NCBI RefSeq assembly: GCF_018069625.1
Contig: NZ_CP072941.1
Coordinates: forward strand, 3,782,001-3,846,000
DNA length: 64,000 nt
Direction of reading: 5' to 3'
Source of the DNA: Streptomyces yatensis
GTDB lineage: Bacteria; Actinomycetota; Actinomycetes; Streptomycetales; Streptomycetaceae
Shown piece after piece: positions 8,456 to 19,988 of the stretch (position 1 is its first letter; each line of letters starts with the position of its first letter). The notes beneath the pieces were generated by a model. That model did no database searches and was not told the origin of the DNA. It saw nothing but the letters and a program-made list of their open reading frames with translations. Made by a program: the position numbers and the translations under genes.

Positions 8456-9046
8456 TCAATCGCGGGGGAACTCGTCGGTCTTGAGCGTCACCCCGACGAC
8501 GGTGTTCGTCAGGTCGAGTTCGGCACCGAAAGGCACTGTCAGCGTCGTGAGGTAGTCGCCGTCCTTCGGCTCGGTGAAGAGGTGGCACCGGCCGGTATAC
8601 GGGTCGGCGATCAAATAGACGGGGACCTCGGCGGTCGCGTACGCCGCCTTCTTCGGGCCGTAGTCGTTCCCCTTCGTGCTCTTGGAGATCACCTCGGCGA
8701 CGAACTCGACGTCCTGGCAGAGCCAGAGCCCCTTGTCGTTTTTCACGGCGCCCTCGGCAACCAGGGTCACATCGGTCGCGAAGCCGTTGAGATAGCCGGG
8801 GTAGTCGATGCGGACATCCGACTTGATCCGCTTGCGCGGGTACTGTGTCCGCAGTTGCTCGACGACGTCCAAAGTGATGTCCCAGTGCGTATCCCGCTGC
8901 GGCGACATGAAGATGTTCCCCTCGACAATCTCAACCTTGATTCCCTCGGGGACGGGCATCTTCTCGAGCGCCTCGAACATCGCGTCCAAGGTGAGTGCGT
9001 CGCTGCTGTCGGCCATCTCGATCCTGTCAATCGCCATGACGGTCAC
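8456..9046 (-). CDS. Uma2 family (DUF820) endonuclease-like protein
   Basis: This protein of 196 residues has the Uma2 restriction-endonuclease-like core: KVEIVEGNIFMSP, then DVTLVAEG (expected catalytic Asp) and VEFVAEVISKST (Glu-x-Ile/Ser-Lys, the E-x-K pair), followed by KKAAYATAEVPVYLIADP. Start GTG 9046 is preferred (GGAGGA 8 nt upstream); an in-frame ATG is at 9037 and a longer frame opens at 9073. Families like this are numerous in Streptomyces and cyanobacteria and their cellular role is unknown. It stands alone between the quinone reductase and lon. Confidence 0.85.
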   Translation of the reverse strand: MTVMAIDRIEMADSSDALTLDAMFEALEKMPVPEGIKVEIVEGNIFMSPQRDTHWDITLDVVEQLRTQYPRKRIKSDVRIDYPGYLNGFATDVTLVAEGAVKNDKGLWLCQDVEFVAEVISKSTKGNDYGPKKAAYATAEVPVYLIADPYTGRCHLFTEPKDGDYLTTLTVPFGAELDLTNTVVGVTLKTDEFPRD

Positions 9047-9122
9047 TGTGCCGCTCCTCCCCGCCGCGAACACAGAAGCCGCGGCCGGTTAGTCCAACGA
9101 TACGCACGGCCGGCAGGTCACG

Positions 9123-9163
9123 CGTGGCCCGGAATCCCGTTCGACACGGGACCCCGGGCCACG
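9123..9163 (-). terminator. lon terminator
   Basis: CGTGGCCCGG (9123-9132) pairs with CCGGGCCACG (9154-9163), with an inner CCCGT/ACGGG stem. It begins 20 bp after the lon stop. Confidence 0.75.
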
Positions 9164-9182
9164 GCGCCACCGGCAGCGTCCG

Positions 9183-11603
9183 TCACGCCGCTGCCGGGAC
9201 CTCGGGGGCGGCCGCCCGGGCGGGTTCGAGGGCCAGCTCCAGGACCCGGCGGACGTCCGAGACCGGGTGGACGTCGAGCTTGTCCAGGACCTCGGCGGGG
9301 ACGTCGTCCAGGTCGGGCTCGTTGCGCTTGGGGATGATCACCGTGGTCACCCCGGCGCGGTGCGCCGCCAGCAGCTTCTGCTTGACGCCGCCGATGGGCA
9401 GCACCCGCCCGGTCAGGGAGACCTCGCCCGTCATCGCCACGTCCGGGCGCACCTGGCGGCCGGAGAGCAGCGAGGCCAGGGCGGTGGTCATGGTGACGCC
9501 CGCGCTCGGGCCGTCCTTGGGGACCGCGCCCGCCGGGACGTGGAGGTGGATGCCGCGCTCCTTCAGGTCGCCGACCGGCAGCTCCAGTTCCGCGCCGTGG
9601 GAGCGCAGGAAGGAGAGCGCGATCTGGGCGGACTCCTTCATGACGTCGCCGAGCTGACCGGTGAGGTTCAGCCCCGCGCCGCCCGTCTCCGGGTCGGCCA
9701 GCGACGCCTCCACGAACAGCACGTCACCGCCCGCGCCCGTGACCGCGAGCCCGGTCGCCACGCCGGGGACGGCGGTGCGGCGCTCGGCCGGGTCCTGGGC
9801 GGACTCGGGGGTGTGGTGCGGCCGGCCGATCAGCGGGCGCAGCTCCTCCACACCGACGGTGAAGGGGAGTTCGCGCTCGCCGAGCTCGTGCTGGGCCGCG
9901 ACCTTGCGCAGCAGCCGGGCGATGGAGCGCTCCAGGGTCCGTACGCCCGCCTCGCGGGTGTACTCGCCCGCCAGCTTGCGCAGCGCCTCGTCCGCCACCG
10001 TGACCTCGCCCGGCTCCAGACCGGCCCGCTCCAGCTGACGGGGCAGCAGGTGGTCCCGGGCGATGGTGACCTTCTCGTCCTCGGTGTAGCCGTCCAGGCG
10101 CACCAGCTCCATGCGGTCCAGCAGCGCCTCCGGGATGGCCTCCAGGACGTTGGCGGTGGCGAGGAAGACCACGTCGCTCAGGTCGAGTTCGACCTCCAGG
10201 TAGTGGTCGCGGAAGGTGTGGTTCTGGGCCGGGTCCAGGACCTCCAGCAGGGCCGCGGCCGGGTCGCCGCGGAAGTCGGAACCCACCTTGTCGATCTCGT
10301 CCAGGAGGACGACGGGGTTCATGGAACCCGCCTCCTTGATGGCCCGGACGACCCGGCCGGGCAGCGCGCCCACGTAGGTGCGCCGGTGGCCGCGGATCTC
10401 CGCCTCGTCGCGGACGCCGCCGAGCGCGACCCGGACGAACTTCCGCCCCATCGCGCGGGCGACGCTCTCGCCCAGGCTGGTCTTGCCGACGCCGGGCGGG
10501 CCCACCAGCGCGAGCACCGCGCCGCCGCGGCGGCCGCCGACGACGCCGAGGCCCCGGTCGGCGCGGCGCTTGCGCACCGCCAGGTACTCGGTGATCCGCT
10601 CCTTGACGTCGTCCAGGCCCGCGTGGTCGGCGTCGAGCACGGCCTTGGCGCCCTGGATGTCGTACGCGTCCTCGGTGCGCTCGTTCCAGGGCAACTCCAG
10701 GACGGTGTCCAGCCAGGTGCGGATCCAGCTGCCCTCGGGGCTCTGGTCGCTGGACCGCTCCAGCTTGTCGACCTCCTTGAGGGCCGCCTCGCGCACCTTG
10801 TCCGGCAGATCGGCGGCGGACTCGACCCGGGACCGGTAGTCTCCGGACTCGTCCTCGGGGTCGCCGTTCAGCTCGGCGAGCTCCTTACGGACGGCTTCGA
10901 GCTGGCGCCGCAGCAGGAATTCGCGCTGCTGCTTGTCGACGCCCTCCTGGACGTCCTTGGCGATCGACTCGGCGACGTCCTGTTCGGCGAGGTGGTCGCT
11001 CAGCCAGGTGACGGCCAGCTTGAGCCGGGCCACCGGGTCGGCGGTCTCCAGCAGCTCGACGCGCTGGGCCACGCTCAGGAAGGGCGAGTAGCCGGAGTTG
11101 TCGGCGAGCTGCGCGACATCGTCGATCTGCGCCACCCGGTCCACGACCTGCCAGGCGCCGCGCTTGCGCAGCCAGCTGGTGGCCAGCGCCTTGTATTCCT
11201 TGATCAGTTCGGTGACGGCGCCGGGCAGCGGGTCGGGCACGATCTCCTCGACCGTGGTCCCCTCCACCCACAGCGCCGCCCCGGGTCCGGTGGTCCCGGC
11301 CCCGATGCGGACGCGGCGCACACCGCGGATCAGCGCGCCGGGGTCGCCGTCGGAGAGCCGGCCCACCTGCTCGATGGTGCCGAGCGTGCCGATGCCCGCG
11401 TAGGTGCCGTCGACGCGCGGCACCAGCAGCACCCTCGGCTTACCGCTGCCGCTCCCACTGGAGCGTGCGGCGGCCTGGGCGGCCTCCACCGCGGCGCGTA
11501 CCTCGGTATCGGAAAGGTCCAGCGGCACCACCATGCCGGGCAGCACGACCTCGTCGTCCAGAGGCAGTACGGGCAGGGTGAGCGGTGTGGACAGCGAAGC
11601 CAT
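9183..11603 (-). CDS. lon: ATP-dependent protease Lon (LonA)
   Basis: This 806-residue LonA protein has an N-terminal substrate domain (LPVLPLDDEVVLPGMVVPL) and a coiled-coil middle. The AAA+ module has Walker A GPPGVGKTSLGE near residue 365 and Walker B VVLLDEIDK. The protease domain has catalytic Ser in PKDGPSAGV near residue 699 and Lys in GGVKQKLLA near residue 742. It degrades misfolded and specific regulatory proteins in the cytosol. Start ATG 11603 is preferred (gaagggga site); a TTG-initiated extension to 11624 is unlikely. The upstream spacer holds an HspR-type HAIR palindrome, so heat-shock control by HspR is expected, as described for Streptomyces lon. Confidence 0.97.
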   Translation of the reverse strand: MASLSTPLTLPVLPLDDEVVLPGMVVPLDLSDTEVRAAVEAAQAAARSSGSGSGKPRVLLVPRVDGTYAGIGTLGTIEQVGRLSDGDPGALIRGVRRVRIGAGTTGPGAALWVEGTTVEEIVPDPLPGAVTELIKEYKALATSWLRKRGAWQVVDRVAQIDDVAQLADNSGYSPFLSVAQRVELLETADPVARLKLAVTWLSDHLAEQDVAESIAKDVQEGVDKQQREFLLRRQLEAVRKELAELNGDPEDESGDYRSRVESAADLPDKVREAALKEVDKLERSSDQSPEGSWIRTWLDTVLELPWNERTEDAYDIQGAKAVLDADHAGLDDVKERITEYLAVRKRRADRGLGVVGGRRGGAVLALVGPPGVGKTSLGESVARAMGRKFVRVALGGVRDEAEIRGHRRTYVGALPGRVVRAIKEAGSMNPVVLLDEIDKVGSDFRGDPAAALLEVLDPAQNHTFRDHYLEVELDLSDVVFLATANVLEAIPEALLDRMELVRLDGYTEDEKVTIARDHLLPRQLERAGLEPGEVTVADEALRKLAGEYTREAGVRTLERSIARLLRKVAAQHELGERELPFTVGVEELRPLIGRPHHTPESAQDPAERRTAVPGVATGLAVTGAGGDVLFVEASLADPETGGAGLNLTGQLGDVMKESAQIALSFLRSHGAELELPVGDLKERGIHLHVPAGAVPKDGPSAGVTMTTALASLLSGRQVRPDVAMTGEVSLTGRVLPIGGVKQKLLAAHRAGVTTVIIPKRNEPDLDDVPAEVLDKLDVHPVSDVRRVLELALEPARAAAPEVPAAA

Positions 11604-11624
11604 GATCTCCCCTTCGGCAGGCAA

Positions 11625-11645
11625 CTTGAGTCGGTGAGACTCAAA
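11625..11645. promoter_or_regulatory. HAIR element (HspR operator) upstream of lon
   Basis: CTTGAGT-N7-ACTCAAA matches the HspR consensus CTTGAGT-N7-ACTCAAG at 13 of 14 arm positions. It lies 22 bp upstream of the lon ATG. HspR is the known repressor of the dnaK, clpB and lon heat-shock genes in Streptomyces. Confidence 0.88.
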
Positions 11646-11677
11646 TAATCAATGCCCACTCAATGCACGGAGGGGCC

Positions 11678-12748
11678 TCAGGTGTTCCCGGGCGCTCGTT
11701 CGCTGTGAGCGAAGCCGCCCCCGGCCGCCGCGCTGCCCTTCGAGGACGGCCGCCACCTGGCGTTTCGCCGGACATACGGCCAGCAGACGATGCCGATCAG
11801 CAGGGCGAGCCCATGGCCCCACTCGGTGAGCGGATCGAAGTCGACGAGGCTGCCTGCGGCGAGCGCGAGGCCGATCCCGCCGAGCAGCGCCCAGCGCAGC
11901 CGGGGCACCAGCAGCCCGGCGAGCGCGGCGGCGCAGGCGATCAGGCCGTAGCTGACCCCGTAGTCGAGGCGGCGCAGCGAACTGTCCGGGAGATGCCCGA
12001 CGGCGACGGAGGCGGCCACCGGGAGCTCGGTGAGCAGCGTCGCCAGCACATGGCCGAGCAGGAACACCCCGGCGGTCCGCACCCCGCCGATGCGCCGCTC
12101 CAGCGCGCCGAGCACCAGCGGGAAGACGACCAGATAGGGCGAGGTGATCCCACCCACCACCCACAACGCGCTGACCAGCAGCGTCAGCAGCGGCCGCTGG
12201 GAGAGGTGGGACACATCGGTGCTGGAGTCCGCGAGCAGATCGTGCACGGTGCCGGGGTCGCCGAGGCGGGCGTAGAGCCCGGTGCCGAGCAGGACGAGCG
12301 TGTAGCCGAGGGTGAACGGCACGCTGATGAGCGTGCGCGGCAGCGTGGTGAGGAGCGGCGGGTGCGGGTTGCCGAGGCGCGGCAGCGCGCTCGGGCCCGC
12401 CGCGGTGGCAGCCGTAAGGCGCCCGCGACCCGCCGTGGCAGCCGTAAGGCGCCCGCGATCCTTCGCGGCGACCGTAAGGCGCCCGCGGTCCGCCCCGGCC
12501 GCCGGCCCCTGCGGCGTACTGGCCCCGGCGGCGGCCGGCCCGGTGAGCCCCGCCGCCCGCCGCCGACCGGCCGAGCCGGCGCACGGACGAGCGGTGGCGG
12601 CCGCCCCTTGCCCACCCAGGTCATCGCCGTCCGCCGCCCGCCCGCCCGGGACGGCCGGAGGGGGCACCGGGGCACCCGGCGACGGCCCCACCGACTCCGC
12701 CGCCCCAGCGGCCTCCGCGTCCGTCGTCCCGCGTATCGATGTTGTCAA
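11678..12748 (-). CDS. Rhomboid-like integral membrane protein
   Basis: This 356-residue protein has a low-complexity cytoplasmic N-terminus of about 120 residues. At least six hydrophobic segments follow, starting at TLISVPFTLGYTLVLLGTGL. A Gly-Val-Ser-Tyr-Gly segment (LDYGVSYGLIAC) and a later EWGHGLALLIG helix are placed like the Ser and His of rhomboid proteases, so an intramembrane protease is possible. The canonical GASG box is degenerate, so it may be inactive. The start is TTG 12748 with aagggg 8 nt upstream. The N-terminal region contains a 30-bp tandem repeat. It is divergent from the spermidine-synthase-like gene. Confidence 0.72.
   Translation of the reverse strand: MTTSIRGTTDAEAAGAAESVGPSPGAPVPPPAVPGGRAADGDDLGGQGAAATARPCAGSAGRRRAAGLTGPAAAGASTPQGPAAGADRGRLTVAAKDRGRLTAATAGRGRLTAATAAGPSALPRLGNPHPPLLTTLPRTLISVPFTLGYTLVLLGTGLYARLGDPGTVHDLLADSSTDVSHLSQRPLLTLLVSALWVVGGITSPYLVVFPLVLGALERRIGGVRTAGVFLLGHVLATLLTELPVAASVAVGHLPDSSLRRLDYGVSYGLIACAAALAGLLVPRLRWALLGGIGLALAAGSLVDFDPLTEWGHGLALLIGIVCWPYVRRNARWRPSSKGSAAAGGGFAHSERAPGNT
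12405..12494. repeat. 30-bp tandem repeat, three units, in rhomboid-like gene
   Basis: Units run 12405-12434, 12435-12464 and 12465-12494 and share gccgtaaggcgcccgcg. Each encodes ten residues (GRLTxAAxxx) on the minus strand, in the predicted disordered N-terminus. Confidence 0.88.
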
Positions 12749-12957
12749 CGCCCGCGCCCCTTCCTCACTCCCTCTGCTCTCCGCATATCCGCATCCACGG
12801 GAACAACAACCCGGGGGCCGTGAGTCATGTCACCGTGGCGTCGGCTGTGACGCGGACGACGTCGCGCCGCCGGACCGCCGCCGGAATCGGTTGGACCGGC
12901 GCAAGGGCCCGGCGCGAGGATGGCGGCATCAGGACCGCCCCGGGAGGACCCCACCCC

Positions 12958-13713
12958 ATGCAGCCGCGACCGCAGCCGCCGTACGACCTCCACCCCGCCG
13001 ACGACGACCGGCCGGTGACCGTCGACCGCCGGGAGGGTCCGTACGGCGAAGTGGTGCTGCGGCGGCGCGGTGGCGGAGGGCCGCCGGGGGACGCCGTCTT
13101 CGAGATCATCGCCAATGGGTGCTTCCTCATGGACACCTCCGACGGCCGCTCCGAGCGGCTGCTCATCCGCGCCGCGCTCGGCGCGCTGCCCGCCGACCGG
13201 CCCTCCCCCGCGCTGCTCATCGGCGGGCTCGGCGTGGGGTTTTCGCTGGTCGAGGCGGTGGCGGAGCCCCGGTGGGGGCGGATCGCGGTGGTCGAGCGGG
13301 AGGCGGCGGTGATCGACTGGCACCGCGAAGGACCCCTGGCGGCCGTGACCGCCGGGGCGCTGGCCGATCCGCGCACCGAGATCGTCCACGCCGATCTGGT
13401 CGCCTGGCTGCGGACCGCGCCGCAGACCCCGCGGGCCGCCCCGCACAGCTACGACGCGCTGTGCCTGGACATCGACAACGGACCCGACTGGACCGTCACC
13501 GAGGACAACGACGGCCTCTACTCCCCCGCCGGACTGGCCGCCTGCGCGGCGCGCCTCGCACCGGGCGGAGTGCTGGCCGTATGGTCGGCCCAGCCGTCAC
13601 CCGCCTTCGAGGAATCTCTCCGTAATGCCGGGTTCACGCGGGTGCGTACGGAAGAGGTCACCGTTGCCCGGGGTGTTCCCGACGTCGTGCATCTTGCCGT
13701 TCGGGGCGCGTAG
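12958..13713 (+). CDS. Spermidine synthase-like methyltransferase-fold protein
   Basis: This 251-residue class-I SAM-fold protein resembles spermidine synthases. It has LLIGGLGVGFSLVEAV (nucleotide loop, ~residues 83-98), VVEREAAVIDWHR (acidic strand end) and LCLDIDNGPDWTV, where polyamine synthases carry their catalytic Asp. The decarboxylated-SAM and putrescine residues are not clearly conserved, so the substrate is uncertain. Such genes are usually annotated spermidine synthase in Streptomyces, without proof. Start ATG 12958 follows gggagg by 11 nt. A longer open frame to 12739 overlaps the divergent promoter and is rejected. Confidence 0.75.
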   Translation: MQPRPQPPYDLHPADDDRPVTVDRREGPYGEVVLRRRGGGGPPGDAVFEIIANGCFLMDTSDGRSERLLIRAALGALPADRPSPALLIGGLGVGFSLVEAVAEPRWGRIAVVEREAAVIDWHREGPLAAVTAGALADPRTEIVHADLVAWLRTAPQTPRAAPHSYDALCLDIDNGPDWTVTEDNDGLYSPAGLAACAARLAPGGVLAVWSAQPSPAFEESLRNAGFTRVRTEEVTVARGVPDVVHLAVRGA

Positions 13714-13714
13714 C

Positions 13715-13735
13715 AAAGCCGCGTACGCTGGCTTT
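13715..13735 (+). terminator. Short hairpin after spermidine-synthase-like gene
   Basis: AAAGCC (13715-13720) pairs with GGCTTT (13730-13735) across a 9-nt loop just after the stop codon. The stem is only 6 bp, so termination is weakly supported; it might be an operator for the following two-component operon. Confidence 0.35.
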
Positions 13736-13817
13736 ACGCTTGCTTGCCTACCAAACGCGGCTGAGCGATGACCAGGCGCGAGCCGCGGGTTTCACCGGAA
13801 GACGCAGGGGCGGGCGT

Positions 13818-14558
13818 ATGGAGCAGACTCACAACGGTCACAACGGGGCCGCCACGACCACCCCTGGCGCACAGCGCCGGGTCCTCGTCGTCGAGGACGA
13901 TCCGACCATAGTGGACGCCATCGCGGCCCGGCTGCGTGCCGAGGGGTTCCAGGTCCAGACGGCGGGAGACGGTCCGGCGGCGGTCGACACGGCCGAGGCA
14001 TGGCAGCCCGATCTGCTGGTCCTCGACGTGATGCTGCCGGGCTTCGACGGTCTGGAGGTCTGCCGCCGGGTGCAGGCCCGCCGTCCGGTGCCGGTGCTGA
14101 TGCTGACCGCGCGCGACGACGAGACCGACATGCTGGTGGGGCTCGGGGTCGGTGCCGACGACTACATGACCAAGCCGTTCTCCATGCGCGAGCTGGCCGC
14201 GCGGGTGCATGTGCTGCTGCGGCGGGTGGAGCGGGCGGCGCTGGCCGCGCACACCCCGCGCAGCGGGATCCTGCGCCTGGGCGAGCTGGAGATCGACCAC
14301 GCCCAGCGCCGGGTGCGGGTGCGCGGTTCGGATGTGCATCTGACCCCGACCGAGTTCGATCTGCTGGTCTGTCTGGCCAACACCCCGCGCGCGGTGCTCT
14401 CGCGCGAGCAGCTGCTGGCCGAGGTGTGGGACTGGGCGGACGCCTCGGGCACCCGCACCGTGGACAGCCACATCAAGGCGCTGCGCCGGAAGATCGGCGC
14501 GGAGCGGATCCGTACGGTGCACGGCGTCGGCTACGCCCTGGAGACCCCGGCGGCATGA
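13818..14558 (+). CDS. OmpR/PhoB family response regulator
   Basis: This 246-residue regulator has a receiver domain (RRVLVVEDDPTIVDAI acidic pair; phospho-acceptor Asp in LLVLDVMLPGFDG near residue 74; Thr in MLTARDD; Lys in YMTKPFSMRE). A winged-helix DNA-binding domain follows (LTPTEFDLLVCL, TRTVDSHIKALRRKIG, RIRTVHGVGYAL). Start ATG 13818. The kinase gene follows with a 4-bp ATGA overlap, so the two are translationally coupled. Gene order beside sucA is as I recall in S. coelicolor (SCO5283/5282). Its stimulus and regulon cannot be inferred from sequence. Confidence 0.95.
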   Translation: MEQTHNGHNGAATTTPGAQRRVLVVEDDPTIVDAIAARLRAEGFQVQTAGDGPAAVDTAEAWQPDLLVLDVMLPGFDGLEVCRRVQARRPVPVLMLTARDDETDMLVGLGVGADDYMTKPFSMRELAARVHVLLRRVERAALAAHTPRSGILRLGELEIDHAQRRVRVRGSDVHLTPTEFDLLVCLANTPRAVLSREQLLAEVWDWADASGTRTVDSHIKALRRKIGAERIRTVHGVGYALETPAA

Positions 14559-15799
14559 GCAAGGGCCGCTGGGCGCGCAGGGTTCCCCAGGCCTGGCGGG
14601 TCCCCGGGGCCCGGGTTCCCAAGGTCTGCCGGATGTACGCCGACTCCAGGGGCCGGCGGGCGTGGTCCCGCGCCACCTGGGCCCGGATCTGGGAGGCGCT
14701 GCGGCCCTTCGACCCGTACCGCTCGGTCAAGGCGGCGCTGGGGGCGCTGGTCATCGGCTCGGTGATCATCACCACCTGGCTGGTCTTCGCGGCGGTGCAC
14801 TCCGATACCGAGCTGCGCGTGATCACCATCTTCTCGATCATCGCCTCGCTGCTGATCACCCAGTTCGTGGCCCACGGGCTGACCGCCCCGCTGGACGAGA
14901 TGACCGAGGTCACCCGGGCGATGGCGAACGGCGACTACACCCGGCGGGTGCGGGCGGCGCAGCGCCGGGACGAGTTCGGCGACCTGGCGACCGCGTTCAA
15001 CCGGATGGCGGCCGATCTGGAGGCGGTGGACACCCACCGCAAGGAGCTGGTCGCCAACGTCTCGCATGAGCTGCGCACCCCCATCGCGGCCCTGCGCGCC
15101 GTGCTGGAGAACGTGGTGGACGGGGTCTCGGAGGCCGATCCGGAGACCATGCGGGTCGCGCTGCGGCAGACCCAGCGCCTGGGCCGCCTGGTGGATCAGC
15201 TGCTCGATCTCTCCCGCCTCGACAACGGAGTGGTTCCGCTGCACGCGCGGCGGTTCGAGGTCTGGCCGTATCTGGCCGGGATCCTCAAGGAGGCCAGCAT
15301 GGCCAAGGGCGCGGAATCGCAGTCGGGCGCGCACACCCGTACGGACGTCCACCTCAACCTGGACGTCTCGCCGCCCGAGCTGACGGCCCACGCCGACGCC
15401 GAGCGGCTGCACCAGGTGATGGCGAACCTCATCGACAACGCGGTCAAGCACAGTCCGGCGCACGGCCGGGTGACCGTGCGGGCCCGGCGCGGTGACGGCG
15501 GCCCGGAGAGCCTGGACCTGGAGGTGCTGGACGAGGGGCCCGGCATCCCGGAGGCGGAGCGGCACCGGGTCTTCGAGCGGTTCAACCGGGGCGGGCTCTC
15601 CCCCGACAGCGCGGCGGCCGGGGGCCGCCGCCGCCCGGGCCCGGCCAGCGACGGCGGCACCGGTCTGGGGCTGGCGATCGCGCGCTGGGCGGTGGACCTG
15701 CACGGCGGGCGGATAGGCGTGGCGGAGTCCCCGCGGGGCTGCCGGATCAAGGTCAGCCTCCCTGGACCGGCACCGGAATCCAAACCGGCCACCCCCTGA
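14555..15799 (+). CDS. HAMP-containing sensor histidine kinase
   Basis: This 414-residue kinase has two membrane helices (ALVIGSVIITTWLVFAAV ~65-82; ITIFSIIASLLITQFVAHGL ~91-110) with only about 10 residues between them. The sensor is therefore intramembrane or cytoplasmic rather than periplasmic. HAMP (~112-165) follows, then the H box NVSHELRTPIAAL (~175), N box VMANLIDNAVKHS (~290), G1 EGPGIPEAE, and G2 GGTGLGLAIARW. It phosphorylates the preceding response regulator. ATG 14555 overlaps the regulator stop. The roughly 59-residue basic N-terminal extension before helix 1 is Trp/Arg-rich. Confidence 0.94.
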   Translation: MSKGRWARRVPQAWRVPGARVPKVCRMYADSRGRRAWSRATWARIWEALRPFDPYRSVKAALGALVIGSVIITTWLVFAAVHSDTELRVITIFSIIASLLITQFVAHGLTAPLDEMTEVTRAMANGDYTRRVRAAQRRDEFGDLATAFNRMAADLEAVDTHRKELVANVSHELRTPIAALRAVLENVVDGVSEADPETMRVALRQTQRLGRLVDQLLDLSRLDNGVVPLHARRFEVWPYLAGILKEASMAKGAESQSGAHTRTDVHLNLDVSPPELTAHADAERLHQVMANLIDNAVKHSPAHGRVTVRARRGDGGPESLDLEVLDEGPGIPEAERHRVFERFNRGGLSPDSAAAGGRRRPGPASDGGTGLGLAIARWAVDLHGGRIGVAESPRGCRIKVSLPGPAPESKPATP

Positions 15800-16046
15800 G
15801 ATCAAAGTTGAAGTAAAGTCGACCCTGTCGCGCACATACGAGCGGCAGGGATGCACGTTTGCGCTGCCCCGCGTGAGGAAACACACGAAACCCCGGGTGT
15901 TTCCCGGTGAGTCATGCGCTGAAACCCGCCAATCAATGTGACTTGCGCGACGATGACCAGTGCGGCCTGCACGTAAGGGTCCAAGGGGCGTAGCCTTTAT
16001 TTCCGCTGTCCACCACCTTAGGAAGCGGAAGAGGGCGGTTGCCGCC

Positions 16047-19892
<3,846 letters not shown>

Positions 19893-19922
19893 TCCACCCC
19901 ACCCGATCCACCCCGTTCGAAC

Positions 19923-19965
19923 CCGGAAGGCCCGGTCCCGCGCATCGCGGGGCCGGGCCTTCCGG
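19923..19965 (+). terminator. sucA terminator
   Basis: A 20-bp stem (19923-19942 with 19946-19965) has one G-U pair and a 3-nt loop. It lies 30 bp after the sucA stop and before the convergent NB-ARC gene. Confidence 0.88.
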
Positions 19966-19988
19966 CCGTTCGGGGCGCGCCCTTACGG

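Noticed and set aside
9267..11648. 793-codon open frame opposite lon
   Set aside because: Mirror of the lon coding frame; no recognisable fold and no ribosome site.
12739..12957. N-terminal extension of the spermidine-synthase-like protein
   Set aside because: Would overlap the divergent rhomboid promoter and start; ATG 12958 has a ribosome site and begins the conserved part.
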